Assembly: GCF_000688515.1 (NCBI RefSeq)
Contig: NZ_JHZK01000009.1
Coordinates: 1-64,000 of the forward strand
Length of the DNA stretch: 64,000 bases
Origin: Afifella pfennigii DSM 17143
GTDB lineage: Bacteria; Pseudomonadota; Alphaproteobacteria; Rhizobiales; Afifellaceae
Direction: 5' to 3'
Shown: positions 1-7,993 of the stretch, piece by piece
How the letters are laid out: each line of letters opens with the position of its first letter
How positions within the stretch are numbered: the first letter of the stretch is position 1
Translations under genes and position numbers: made by a program
The notes under the pieces: model-generated
Databases searched by the model: none
The model's input: the letters and a program-made list of their open reading frames with translations, nothing else
What the model was told of the DNA's origin: nothing

Positions 1-149
1 CGCCTGATCGAGCCACCCCCAGAGCCGTCCAAGGACCCCAACCAAATGCTCCTGCAATGGGCGTGAAATTAAACCGGACAGCCGTGGGTCAAGCCCGGCC
101 ATGACGACGACACGGGGGAGCGAAGCGCCTTGCGCTTCGCCCCGGCGCC

Positions 150-578
150 TCAGCCCGGCGTGAAGGAGATGACGGCCAAACAGATGGCCAGAAGCGCCGA
201 AAGCCAGACGATGGCGACGAAGCGCTCAATCTTCTGCCGCCCTTCCCGGCTCGCCGCCGCAACCCGCGCCGCGGTGATGCGCTGCATGATATGGGCGACC
301 GTCAGAAGCCCGACGAAGCCGAGCTTGGCGTAGAAGAAGGCGCTGACCGTCTCCTCGGCCTGGCCGTACTGGCTCCACAGCAGCGTCAGGCCGGTGATCC
401 ACACGAAGACGACGACCATGGTGGAGAAGTCGCCGAGCGTGCGGCGGGCGAGCGCCAGCGCCCTTCCCCCCTCGCCCTCGTGCCCGGCGCTGGCGCGCAG
501 GAGGATGTAATGCGACACGGCCATGCCGGTCAGCATGGCGATCATGATGAGATGCGCCATGCGCAGGATTTCATGCAT
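150..578 (-). CDS. Four-helix membrane protein, last gene of the ccoGHIS operon
   Basis: A 142-residue, very hydrophobic protein with about four membrane segments (near residues 5-27, 48-68, 80-100 and 120-140). Histidines in the first segment (His9, His23) and His95 could be haem or metal ligands, but this is inference. The topology recalls the CopD/HemJ-like group of small membrane proteins; no family is certain. Its ATG overlaps the end of ccoS by 8 bases, so it is translationally coupled to the cbb3 assembly genes and probably serves oxidase biogenesis or copper/haem handling. It is the last gene of the operon. A GC-rich hairpin without a T-run (120-140) lies about 10 bases after its stop. 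Confidence 0.75.
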   Translation of the reverse strand: MHEILRMAHLIMIAMLTGMAVSHYILLRASAGHEGEGGRALALARRTLGDFSTMVVVFVWITGLTLLWSQYGQAEETVSAFFYAKLGFVGLLTVAHIMQRITAARVAAASREGRQKIERFVAIVWLSALLAICLAVISFTPG

Positions 579-780
579 GTCCGTCTCTCTCCCCCTCCTG
601 GCTCTTCTTTGTCGTCTCCCGCGGCGGCATCGGCGGCGTCTCCTCGTCGTCGAGAAGGATGCGCTGGGCGGCGCCCTCCAGGTCTTCGTACTGGCCGCTC
701 TTCAAGGACCACAGAAAGGCGACAAGGCCGAGCGCTCCGAGAATGAGTGCCACGGGGATGAGATAGAGAAGGACGTTCAT
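571..780 (-). CDS. ccoS: CcoS, cbb3 oxidase assembly protein
   Basis: A 69-residue protein with one N-terminal membrane helix (about residues 3-24) followed by a charged tail. The helix runs into the pattern FLWSLKSGQYEDLEG, which is diagnostic of the CcoS/FixS family. CcoS proteins are needed to insert cofactors (haem b and CuB) into CcoN. The start overlaps the ccoI stop by four bases (ATGA), and the end overlaps the next small membrane gene. This fits the usual ccoG-H-I-S order. The C-terminal tail, rich in Glu and Lys, is somewhat longer than in the shortest homologues. Confidence 0.93.
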   Translation of the reverse strand: MNVLLYLIPVALILGALGLVAFLWSLKSGQYEDLEGAAQRILLDDEETPPMPPRETTKKSQEGERDGHA

Positions 781-3101
781 GCCGCCGCTTGCCGGAGCGC
801 CGGCGCCGGCTGCGCCGGTCGCCTCGCCGGGCGGGCGCCGAGCGACAGGCGCAGCGCGTTCGCCGTCACCAGGATGGACGAGCTCGACATGGCGATGGCG
901 GCGATCAGCGGCGTGGCGAAGCCGGCCACGGCCACCGGCACGGCGATGGCGTTGTAGCCGAGCGCGATGGCGAAATTCTCCACGATGATGCGCCGCGCCC
1001 GCCTTGCGGTCGTCACCGCCTCGGCGACCGGGGCGAGTTCGCCGGAGGAGAGCACGAAATCGGCCGCCACCTGGGTGATGTCGGAGCCGGAGGCCGGCGA
1101 GATGGAGACGGCGGCCGCCGCCAGCGCCGGCGCGTCGTTGATGCCGTCGCCGACCATCAGGGCGCTCTGCCCTTGCGCCTTCAGCCGCTCAAGCTCGGCC
1201 ACCTTGTCGGCCGGGCTCATCCGTCCGCGCCATTCGGCGATGCCGAGTTCGGCGGCGACGGCCTCCACCGCCGCCTCCCGGTCGCCGGAAAGCAGCATGA
1301 CGGAAAGGCCCATCGTCTTCAGGCGCTTGACGAGCTCGGCCGCGTCCGGGCGCAGCCGGTCGACGAAGCGGAAGACGAGCGGCGCCGCGCCCTCGCGGTG
1401 CAGCCAGATTTCCGAATGGGCGCCGCGCGCGGCCTGCCCGCACATTTCGCCTTCGTGCCTCTCGCCTTCATGCCTCTCGCCTTCGCCCGCCCAGCCGGCG
1501 CGGCCGAGGCGGATGCGGGCGGCGCCCGCCATGCCTTCCATGCCCGAGCCCGGCTCCTCGCGCACCTCATCAAGCGCTGCCGGGGCGATGCCGCGCGCCG
1601 CCGCCTCGCGGGCGAGCGCCCGTGCCAGCGGGTGGCGGCTTTTCTCCGCCAGCGCCGCGGCGAGCGCCCAATCCTCTGCGCGCGCTTTCGGCTCGCCCGC
1701 CATCGCCGGCTCGCCGGAGGTCAAGGTGCCGGTCTTATCGAAGACGACCGTGTCGATACCGGCGAGGCGTTCAAGGGCGCCGCCGTTCTTGACGATGACG
1801 CCGCGCCGCAAAAGCCGGCCGCTCGCCACCACCTGGGTCGCCGGCACGGCGAGGCCGAGGGCGCAGGGGCAGGTGATGATGAGCACGGCAACGGCGATCA
1901 TCACCGCCTCGTGCCAGCCGACGCCGATAAAGAGCCAGAAGAGGATCGTGCCGGCGGCAAGGGCGTGCACCGCAGGCGCGTAGAGCCTCGCGGCGCGATC
2001 GGCGATGGAAACGAAGCGCCCCTTCCCCGCCTCCGCCCTCTCCATCAGGCGGATAATGTCGGCGAGTAGGCTGTCGGCGGCTTCCTTTTCCACCTTCACG
2101 CGCACCGGCCCGGTGAGGTTCAGCGTACCGGCGAAGACGCCAGCGCCGGGCCCGGCTCGCTCCGGCAGCGGCTCGCCCGTCAGCGGCGATTTGTCGACAT
2201 CGCTCGCCCCGGAGACGACGATGCCGTCGAGAGGAAAGCGCTCGCCGGCTGCCACCTCGACGACGGCGCCGGGCTTCACCGCGCCGGTGCGCACCAGGCG
2301 CGTGGTGCCGTCCTCGTCCACAATCCGGGCACTGTCGGCCGACAGCGAAAGCAGCCGCGTGGCGGCGGCGCGAGCCACCCCGCGCATGCGGAAATCTAAA
2401 ACGCGCCCGATGAGAAGGAAGAAGAGCAGGCCGATAGAGGCGTCGAACCAGGCATGCTCGGCCCCGACGATGGTCTCAAAAAGGCTCATCGTGGCGGCAA
2501 GGATGACGGCCAACGAGATTGGCACGTCCATATTGAGGCTTCTCGCCGACAGCGCCCGCCAGGCGGAGCGGAAGAACGGCCGGCCGGCATAGGCGATAGC
2601 CGGAAGCGCGATCATCGCCGAGATCCAGTGGAAGAGATCGCGCGTCGCCGCATCCGCCCCCGACCACACCGAGACGGACAGGAGCATGACGTTGCCGGCG
2701 GCGAAGCCGGCGACGGCCAGCGCGCGGATGAGCTCCGTTCCGGTCGCCTCATCGGCCATGTTCTTGAAGACGGCCGGATCGACCGGACGAGCCTCGTAGC
2801 CGGCCCGGCGCACCGTGGAGACCAGCCGCTCCGGCTCCACCGCGCCCTCGGCAAAGCCGATGATGAGCTTGTGCGCCGTTAAATTGGCGCGCGCCCGTTC
2901 CACGCCCTCCACGGCCTTCACCGAGCGCTCCACCTTGGAGATACAGCCGGCGCAATGCATGTCGGGCACGATCAGCGTGAGCTCTGAAAGCCCATCCTTG
3001 GCCTCGCGCAGGAAAGAAGGATCGACGCTTTCCTCGGCAGGCGCCCGGGCGCGGGCGATTTCGGCCGCGGCGATGGAGGGGCCTGCGCCGCAGCAGCTCA
3101 T
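777..3101 (-). CDS. ccoI: CcoI, copper P1B-type ATPase for cbb3 oxidase
   Basis: About 774 residues. I chose the ATG at 3101 (product begins MSCCGAG) because it overlaps the ccoH stop by one base; a longer open frame to 3188 would run into ccoH. Visible elements in order are a heavy-metal domain with CAGC (Cys50, Cys53), TGE (308-310), the CPC transport motif (411-413), the phosphorylation site DKTGT (455-459), HP (490-491) and GDGINDAP (651-658). CcoI/FixI proteins move copper across the inner membrane for CuB assembly in CcoN. An unusual GERHE repeat rich in His and Glu lies in the nucleotide-binding region at 541-552. The stop overlaps ccoS by four bases. Confidence 0.95.
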   Translation of the reverse strand: MSCCGAGPSIAAAEIARARAPAEESVDPSFLREAKDGLSELTLIVPDMHCAGCISKVERSVKAVEGVERARANLTAHKLIIGFAEGAVEPERLVSTVRRAGYEARPVDPAVFKNMADEATGTELIRALAVAGFAAGNVMLLSVSVWSGADAATRDLFHWISAMIALPAIAYAGRPFFRSAWRALSARSLNMDVPISLAVILAATMSLFETIVGAEHAWFDASIGLLFFLLIGRVLDFRMRGVARAAATRLLSLSADSARIVDEDGTTRLVRTGAVKPGAVVEVAAGERFPLDGIVVSGASDVDKSPLTGEPLPERAGPGAGVFAGTLNLTGPVRVKVEKEAADSLLADIIRLMERAEAGKGRFVSIADRAARLYAPAVHALAAGTILFWLFIGVGWHEAVMIAVAVLIITCPCALGLAVPATQVVASGRLLRRGVIVKNGGALERLAGIDTVVFDKTGTLTSGEPAMAGEPKARAEDWALAAALAEKSRHPLARALAREAAARGIAPAALDEVREEPGSGMEGMAGAARIRLGRAGWAGEGERHEGERHEGEMCGQAARGAHSEIWLHREGAAPLVFRFVDRLRPDAAELVKRLKTMGLSVMLLSGDREAAVEAVAAELGIAEWRGRMSPADKVAELERLKAQGQSALMVGDGINDAPALAAAAVSISPASGSDITQVAADFVLSSGELAPVAEAVTTARRARRIIVENFAIALGYNAIAVPVAVAGFATPLIAAIAMSSSSILVTANALRLSLGARPARRPAQPAPALRQAAA
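1448..1488 (-). repeat. 15-bp tandem repeat inside ccoI encoding GERHE units
   Basis: About 2.7 copies of a 15-bp unit (1448-1462, 1463-1477, partial 1478-1488) differing at one base. The unit is a multiple of three, so it adds five residues per copy in frame (GERHE, GERHE, GEM). It lies between the DKTGT and GDGIND motifs, in the nucleotide-binding domain. Slippage could change copy number without breaking the frame. Confidence 0.85.
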
Positions 3102-3610
3102 TATTGCGCCTTGGCGGCGACCATGACCGGCCGCGTCGTGCGAAACACCAGCTCCTCGCCGGAGCGCGCCGTGATCTCGACGATCCACCGGCCCGGGTCG
3201 AGGACGCCGGGCGCCTGGTAGATGCCTTCCACGAAGGAGAGCTGCACCCGCCGGTCCTCCTGCGCCGTCGAGGCGCGGGCGATAAGGGCAGAGACGTCGA
3301 CGCCGGTGATCGGCGAGCCGGAGCGGTCGGCAAGACGCACCTTAACCACGCCGTCCCTGGCATCGAACTTCGCCTGCCAGCCGCGCTCCTCCTGCGCCCG
3401 GCTTTCCGCCAGCCAGTCGTTGTACTGCTGACTGGCGACGTAGCTGTTCTTCACAACCAGCCCGGGGAAGGTGCCCACGGCGAAGCCGGCCATAGCGAGA
3501 TTGACGACGATGATGGTGCCGAAGAAGGCCGTCACGACGGCGAAGGCGTGCCAGCCGGTGAACGGGTTGTCGCTACTCACGCGCAGGAAGCGAAGCGTCT
3601 TCTTCATCAT
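3101..3610 (-). CDS. ccoH: CcoH (FixH), cbb3 oxidase assembly/stability protein
   Basis: A 169-residue protein with a short cytoplasmic N-terminus, one membrane helix (about residues 21-45) and a periplasmic domain. The context PFTGWHAFAVVTAFFGTIIVVN and the later YNDWLAE region match the FixH family. FixH/CcoH associates with the cbb3 complex and is needed for its assembly, probably through copper delivery with CcoI. The start overlaps the ccoG stop by four bases and the stop overlaps the ccoI start by one, so the operon is tightly coupled. I see no Cys pair suggesting direct metal binding. Confidence 0.92.
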   Translation of the reverse strand: MMKKTLRFLRVSSDNPFTGWHAFAVVTAFFGTIIVVNLAMAGFAVGTFPGLVVKNSYVASQQYNDWLAESRAQEERGWQAKFDARDGVVKVRLADRSGSPITGVDVSALIARASTAQEDRRVQLSFVEGIYQAPGVLDPGRWIVEITARSGEELVFRTTRPVMVAAKAQ

Positions 3611-5148
3611 TGCTGCGGCCCGTGGAATTGCGCCTCGGCGGTATCTGCCGCGCCGCTCCCTTCATCGGTAAGCACGAAGCGGAAGTTTTCGGTGCCGGTC
3701 GCCTCCGGTTTGACCACGAAGACACGCAGTTCGCGCACGCGATCCGGTTGCACGGCCGCCTCGAAGCTTGTTCCGCGCTGCTCTTCGCCGCCCTGGAACC
3801 ACATCGTGGCTTCCGGCAATCCCTCCAACTCCACGGAGAAGGTCTTCAGCTCCGGCTGCATATTGAGCAGCTTAACCGTGTAGGTGTTGCGGATCGAGCC
3901 ATCCGACAGCGTGACGAAGAGCGGGTTGCGCTCCAAGAGCACATTGATGTCGAGACGGTCGCGCATGGTCAGCGTCACCAGCATGGCGATACCGATGAAG
4001 GACCACAGCGCCGTATAGATGATCGTACGCGGACGCGCGATATGAGAGATGGAGACGCGCCGCTGCTCGTTCTTGGCAGCCTCGCGCCCGTTCTTCGCGG
4101 CCGTCGCCGCATGCGCCTCGTAATCGCTCAGCGTCGTGTACGAGATCAGGCCGCGCGGCTTGTCCACCTTGTCCATGACGTTGTTGCAGGCATCGATGCA
4201 CAGCGCGCAGGTAATGCACTCCAGCTGCTGGCCGTCGCGGATATCGATGCCCATCGGGCAGACGGCTACGCAGGCGTTGCAGTCGACGCAATCGCCGACA
4301 TCGAGCCCTTCCTGCGCGGCCCGTTTCTGGTGCCGCGAGCGCGGTTCGCCCCGCCAGTCGTTATAGGTGACGATGAGGCTGTCTTCATCCAGCATGGCGC
4401 CCTGGATGCGCGGCCAGGGGCACATATAGGTGCAGACCTGCTCGCGCATGAAGCCGGCGAAGACATAGGTGGTGAAAGTGAGGATACCGACGGTGACATA
4501 GGCGACCGCGGGCGCCTGCCCCGTCACGAAGGCGATGGCGAGGCTCGGTGCGTCGGCGAAGTAGAAGATCCAGGCGCCGCCCGTCGCCACCGCGATCAAC
4601 AGCCAGATGGCGTGCACGCTGACACGCTTGCGCAGCTTGGAGAAGCTCCATGGCGCCTTCTCCAGCCGCATGCGGGCGTTGCGATCGCCCTCGATCCAGC
4701 GCTCCACCGCCATATAGAGGTCGGTCCACACGGTCTGCGGACAGGTATAGCCGCACCAGGCACGCCCAACGACGGAGGTGATGAGGAAGAGGCCGATGCC
4801 GGCCATGATGAGCAGGCCGGCGACGTAGTAAAATTCCTGCGGCCAGATCTCGATGGAGAAGAAATAAAAGCGCCGGTTCGCCAGATCCACCAGCACCGCC
4901 TGATCCGGTGCGTTCGGCCCCCGGTCCCAGCGGACCCAGGGCGTCAGCCAGTAGATGCCGAGGGTGACAGCCATGATCCACCACTTCAGGCGGCGGAAGG
5001 CACCGGTCACCTTCGCGGGAAAGATCTTGACGCGCGCCTCGTAGAGCGAGCGCTCCGTGCTGCTGTTGACCGGATCGGCCTCGATCTGGTCGACAACCCC
5101 GCCCCCCGCGTAGGTGTCCTGGTTCATTTTGGCCATGTCGAATCCCAC
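3607..5148 (-). CDS. ccoG: CcoG (FixG/RdxA), polyferredoxin of cbb3 assembly
   Basis: A 513-residue membrane protein. Helices lie near residues 54-72, 107-127, 178-198, 215-233 and 385-403. Two ferredoxin-like cysteine clusters follow, Cys287/290/293/297 and Cys311/314/317/321, the signature of two 4Fe-4S centres. The C-terminal 110 residues are the periplasmic Ig-like FixG domain. Members of the family reduce copper for cbb3 oxidase assembly. Two further Cys pairs in membrane loops (CGYTC near 132-136 and CTYMC near 239-243) are also typical. This is the first gene of ccoGHIS, with an FNR-type box about 53 bases upstream. An alternative ATG four codons in is possible. Confidence 0.95.
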   Translation of the reverse strand: MGFDMAKMNQDTYAGGGVVDQIEADPVNSSTERSLYEARVKIFPAKVTGAFRRLKWWIMAVTLGIYWLTPWVRWDRGPNAPDQAVLVDLANRRFYFFSIEIWPQEFYYVAGLLIMAGIGLFLITSVVGRAWCGYTCPQTVWTDLYMAVERWIEGDRNARMRLEKAPWSFSKLRKRVSVHAIWLLIAVATGGAWIFYFADAPSLAIAFVTGQAPAVAYVTVGILTFTTYVFAGFMREQVCTYMCPWPRIQGAMLDEDSLIVTYNDWRGEPRSRHQKRAAQEGLDVGDCVDCNACVAVCPMGIDIRDGQQLECITCALCIDACNNVMDKVDKPRGLISYTTLSDYEAHAATAAKNGREAAKNEQRRVSISHIARPRTIIYTALWSFIGIAMLVTLTMRDRLDINVLLERNPLFVTLSDGSIRNTYTVKLLNMQPELKTFSVELEGLPEATMWFQGGEEQRGTSFEAAVQPDRVRELRVFVVKPEATGTENFRFVLTDEGSGAADTAEAQFHGPQQ

Positions 5149-5200
5149 CGCTTCGGTCGCGGCAGTGCCTCGTCCTTAGCTTTGAAAAGGTCTAAATTGT

Positions 5201-5214
5201 TTGACCCATATCAA
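5201..5214. promoter_or_regulatory. FNR/FixK-type box upstream of ccoG
   Basis: TTGACCCATATCAA matches the FNR/FixK consensus TTGAT-N4-ATCAA with one mismatch. Its centre is about 59 bases before the ccoG ATG, which suits a class II activator site near -41.5 with a short leader. fnrL lies about 6 kb away in the same window. Confidence 0.85.
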
Positions 5215-5327
5215 CAGCAGGATGCAAGCGATCTACCCCCTCCGTCGGTGCGACAAAAGAGCGGAGACTTCCGCGGGGCCGGCCCGCAGCGGATAACGGT
5301 CGCGGCGAGCCTTCGCCGCCCGTCTGC

Positions 5328-5924
5328 TCAGCGCCGAAAACGGCCGATCAGGCTCCAGACAGCCGGCACGAGCGCAGCCGCCAGGCCCGCCTTGACGAGG
5401 TCGCCGAAAACGAACGGCGCGACCCCGAGCGCGAAGGCTTTCTCGGCGCCGAAGAGATAGGCGAGCCAAGCCGCGCCCAGCGCCAGGATGAGGACGCTGG
5501 CGACCAGCATCACCGCGAACAGCTTGAAGGGATCGCGGCTCCAGCCCCGATCGGCGGCCCAGCCGACGAGACCTGCGGCGGCCACGAAGCCGATAAGATA
5601 GCCGCCAGTCGGTCCCACCATGTAGGCAAGCCCGAGGCCGCGCTCCGGCGTGCCCTGAAAGACCGGCAGGCCCGTCGCGCCCTCGGCGAGATAGAGGAGA
5701 AGCGTGCCAACGGCGAGCCGGCTGCCATAGGTGGCGCCGATGAGGAGCACGACCATCGTCTGCAAGGAGATATCGACTGGCCACATCGGCACCTTGGTCT
5801 TGGCCGAGATGGTCAAGAGCGCCGTGCCGAGAAGAGCCAGCGCGAAGCCCCAGAACAGCCGCGATGCTGGCCGGTCGGAGATAACGCTGCTGGCGAGCGA
5901 ACGGCTTTCGGCAAGGCTGGTCAC
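5328..5924 (-). CDS. bioY: BioY, biotin transporter substrate-binding component
   Basis: About 198 residues with six hydrophobic segments. It carries BioY-family features: the KVPMWPVDISLQTMVV segment and the loop with GATGLPVFQGTPERG followed by MVGPTGGYLIGF. BioY is the membrane S-component for biotin uptake, working alone or with an ECF module. I start it at a GTG (5924) because GGGAG lies seven bases before it and it gives the usual family length; the frame stays open to 6134 but that extension is not membrane-like. It sits between the two cco operons on the same strand. No ECF ATPase genes (bioM, bioN) are nearby. I saw no clear BioR box. Confidence 0.88.
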   Translation of the reverse strand: MTSLAESRSLASSVISDRPASRLFWGFALALLGTALLTISAKTKVPMWPVDISLQTMVVLLIGATYGSRLAVGTLLLYLAEGATGLPVFQGTPERGLGLAYMVGPTGGYLIGFVAAAGLVGWAADRGWSRDPFKLFAVMLVASVLILALGAAWLAYLFGAEKAFALGVAPFVFGDLVKAGLAAALVPAVWSLIGRFRR

Positions 5925-6003
5925 GGGTGCACTCCCATTAAGACGAAATCTATTGGAGGTCGTGAATAAACCTTCCGGCGATGAAAGAGCAAGCGGCACG
6001 ACA

Positions 6004-6041
6004 AATGCAAAAGCGCCGCGCCCGATGAAAGGCGCGGCGCT
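6004..6041 (-). terminator. Rho-independent terminator after ccoP
   Basis: Perfect 11-bp inverted repeat (6012-6022 with 6031-6041), loop of eight bases, followed on the minus strand by TTTT and a T-rich stretch. It lies about 30 bases after the ccoP stop and ends the ccoNOQP transcript. Confidence 0.85.
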
Positions 6042-6072
6042 CAGGTCGCTGTGAGCGGCGTGAAAGCACGGC

Positions 6073-7011
6073 CTAGTTGGCCGAAACCTCCTCTGCGCTC
6101 TGGCCACCGCCCAGGCCGTGCACGTAGATGGCAAGCTGCTTGATCGTCACCTCGTCGAGACGCCCTGTCCAGGCCGGCATGACGCCGTGCTTGGGATTGT
6201 AGATCTGCGAGGCGATCACCTCCGGCTCGCTGCTGTAGAGCCAGACCGCGTCGTTGAGAGCCGGCGCGCCCAGCATCGGCTGGCCCTCGCCGCTTTCGCC
6301 GTGGCACACGGCACAGTTGTCGACATAGAGTTGGCTGCCGGTCTCCGCGACTGCCGCGTCATGCTCCTGACCTGAGAGCGACAGAACGAACTGGGTGATG
6401 GCGGCGATCTGGTCGTCGTCCAACAAGCCGTCGCGCCCGAAGGCCGGCATCTCGGAAATCCGGGTGTCGGGATCCTGGTCGTACCGCACGCCATGGCGGA
6501 TGGTCGCGGCGATCTCCTCCAGCGTGCCGCCCCAGATCCAGTCGTCGTCGTTGAGATTGGCATAGCCGAACCCGCCCTCGGCGCCGGAGCCGTGGCACTG
6601 CACGCAGTTCACCTTGAAGGCGGACTGGCCGCCGCGAAAGGCAATCTGGGAAAGCTCGCGATCGGCGCGGATATCCTCCAGCGGCAGGGAGCGGATTTGC
6701 TCCATCACGGCCTGCCGCCCGGCCTCCACCTCCGATAATTCGCGGGCGATGGCAGCACGCGAGTTCCAACCCAGCAGGCCTGTTGTCCCATCCTTGATGA
6801 GAGGGATAGAGGGATAGAGGATCATGTAGACGACGGCGAAGACGACCGAGCCGTAGAAAACCCACAGCCACCAGCGCGGCAGCGGGTTATTGAGCTCGCG
6901 GATGCCGTCCCATTCGTGGTCGGTCAGCGCCTGGCCGGTGACCTTGTCGATGTCGGGCCCGGCATGCTGGCCTTTCGCCTCACTGGGCTTGTTGTCTGCG
7001 TTCGTGGCCAT
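6073..7011 (-). CDS. ccoP: CcoP, dihaem cytochrome c subunit of cbb3 oxidase
   Basis: A 312-residue protein with an N-terminal membrane helix (about residues 46-68) and two periplasmic c-type haem domains: CVQCH (Cys136, Cys139, His140) and CAVCH (Cys233, Cys236, His237). Methionine ligands probably lie in the EMPAF and VMPAW segments. CcoP passes electrons from cytochrome c to CcoO and CcoN. The ATG at 7011 overlaps the ccoQ stop by one base; a GTG one codon upstream is less likely. It is the last gene of ccoNOQP. Confidence 0.96.
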   Translation of the reverse strand: MATNADNKPSEAKGQHAGPDIDKVTGQALTDHEWDGIRELNNPLPRWWLWVFYGSVVFAVVYMILYPSIPLIKDGTTGLLGWNSRAAIARELSEVEAGRQAVMEQIRSLPLEDIRADRELSQIAFRGGQSAFKVNCVQCHGSGAEGGFGYANLNDDDWIWGGTLEEIAATIRHGVRYDQDPDTRISEMPAFGRDGLLDDDQIAAITQFVLSLSGQEHDAAVAETGSQLYVDNCAVCHGESGEGQPMLGAPALNDAVWLYSSEPEVIASQIYNPKHGVMPAWTGRLDEVTIKQLAIYVHGLGGGQSAEEVSAN

Positions 7012-7220
7012 CACTTGTCTCCACGTCCGTGCCTGTTCTCGTGCCCCCGATCGTCGGCGGCCGGCCGGTCCTCATGCTTGAAGGGAATGTCCGCCTGGTC
7101 GCGGTAGACGCGCTTGGAGCCGGGCCGGAAGACCCAGACAAGCACCGTCAGGAACACCAGGAACAGGAAGAGAAGCCCCCAGCTATCGGCGAAATGGCGA
7201 AGGGTATCGTAGGTGCTCAT
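7011..7220 (-). CDS. ccoQ: CcoQ, small subunit of cbb3 oxidase
   Basis: A 69-residue protein with one membrane helix (about residues 14-31), then a basic stretch (FRPGSKRVYRDQADIPF) typical of CcoQ/FixQ, and a hydrophilic tail. CcoQ stabilises the oxidase. It starts four bases after ccoO and its stop overlaps the start of ccoP. The C-terminal tail is rich in His, Arg and Asp, which is common variation in this subunit. Confidence 0.93.
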   Translation of the reverse strand: MSTYDTLRHFADSWGLLFLFLVFLTVLVWVFRPGSKRVYRDQADIPFKHEDRPAADDRGHENRHGRGDK

Positions 7221-7224
7221 CGGC

Positions 7225-7980
7225 TCACCGCAGGTTTTCTTCTGCGAGCGGCTCGTAGCTGGTGAAGTCGACCAGCGTGCCGAGCATCTGCAGATAGGCC
7301 ACCAGCGCGTCCATCTCCGTCACCCGGTCCGGATCGCCGTCGAAATGGCGCACCTGAACCTTCGGGTAACGCTCCTCCAGGCCGGAAGTGTCGCCGAAAG
7401 GATCGAGCTGAGCGAGAAGATCCGCCTTGGCGTTGTCGATCATCTCCTGGGAATACGGCACCCCGACCAGGGCGTTCGCCCTCAGATGCGAGGCGATGTC
7501 GTCCGTCTTCAACTCGTTCTCGTAGAGGAAGGCATAGCTCGGCATGATCGATTCCGGCACCACCGAGCGCGGCTCGATCAGGTGCTCCACATGCCAGCTG
7601 TCGGAATAGCGGTTGCCGACACGGGCCAGATCCGGGCCGGTGCGCTTGGAGCCCCACTGGAAGGGATGGTCGTACATCGATTCCGCGGCCAGCGAGTAGT
7701 GCCCGTAGCGCTCCACCTCATCGCGCATCGGCCGCACCATCTGCGAATGGCAGACATAGCAGCCCTCGCGCACATAGATGTTGCGCCCGGCCAGCTCCAG
7801 CGGCGTGTAGGGCCGCATCCCCTGCACCTTCTCGATGGTGTTTTTCACGTAGAAGAGGGGGACGATCTCCACGATGCCGCCGACGGTCACCACCAGGAAG
7901 GAGAGCACCAGGAGAAGGGTGACGTTGCGCTCCACCTTATGGTGGTGGCGCATGATGAACTTGGTTAAAGGATCGAGCAC
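7225..7980 (-). CDS. ccoO: CcoO, monohaem cytochrome c subunit of cbb3 oxidase
   Basis: A 251-residue protein with an N-terminal membrane anchor (about residues 20-44) and one c-haem motif, CYVCH (Cys74, Cys77, His78), in the family-typical context [14 protein letters not shown]. The segments ERYGHYS and [14 protein letters not shown] are also characteristic. It accepts electrons from CcoP and feeds CcoN. It begins 13 bases after the ccoN stop. Length matches the usual 200-250 residues. Confidence 0.96.
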   Translation of the reverse strand: MLDPLTKFIMRHHHKVERNVTLLLVLSFLVVTVGGIVEIVPLFYVKNTIEKVQGMRPYTPLELAGRNIYVREGCYVCHSQMVRPMRDEVERYGHYSLAAESMYDHPFQWGSKRTGPDLARVGNRYSDSWHVEHLIEPRSVVPESIMPSYAFLYENELKTDDIASHLRANALVGVPYSQEMIDNAKADLLAQLDPFGDTSGLEERYPKVQVRHFDGDPDRVTEMDALVAYLQMLGTLVDFTSYEPLAEENLR

Positions 7981-7993
7981 CTTCGTCTCCCTC

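Noticed and set aside
1-66. An open frame from the window edge ending in a stop at 64-66 on the plus strand
   Set aside because: Only about 21 codons, no motif, and other frames at the edge are open too. It may be the tail of a gene outside the window, but this cannot be shown.
120-140. Hairpin after the four-helix protein gene
   Set aside because: An 8-bp stem with no T-run. It may help end the ccoGHIS transcript, but I would not call it a terminator.
3610-5460. Long plus-strand frame of 616 codons opposite ccoG
   Set aside because: It is the shadow of ccoG and runs through its promoter; the product is His/Arg-rich, with no motifs. The same holds for other long frames opposite real genes (for example 12738-14957, 28786-30648 and 55470-57386).
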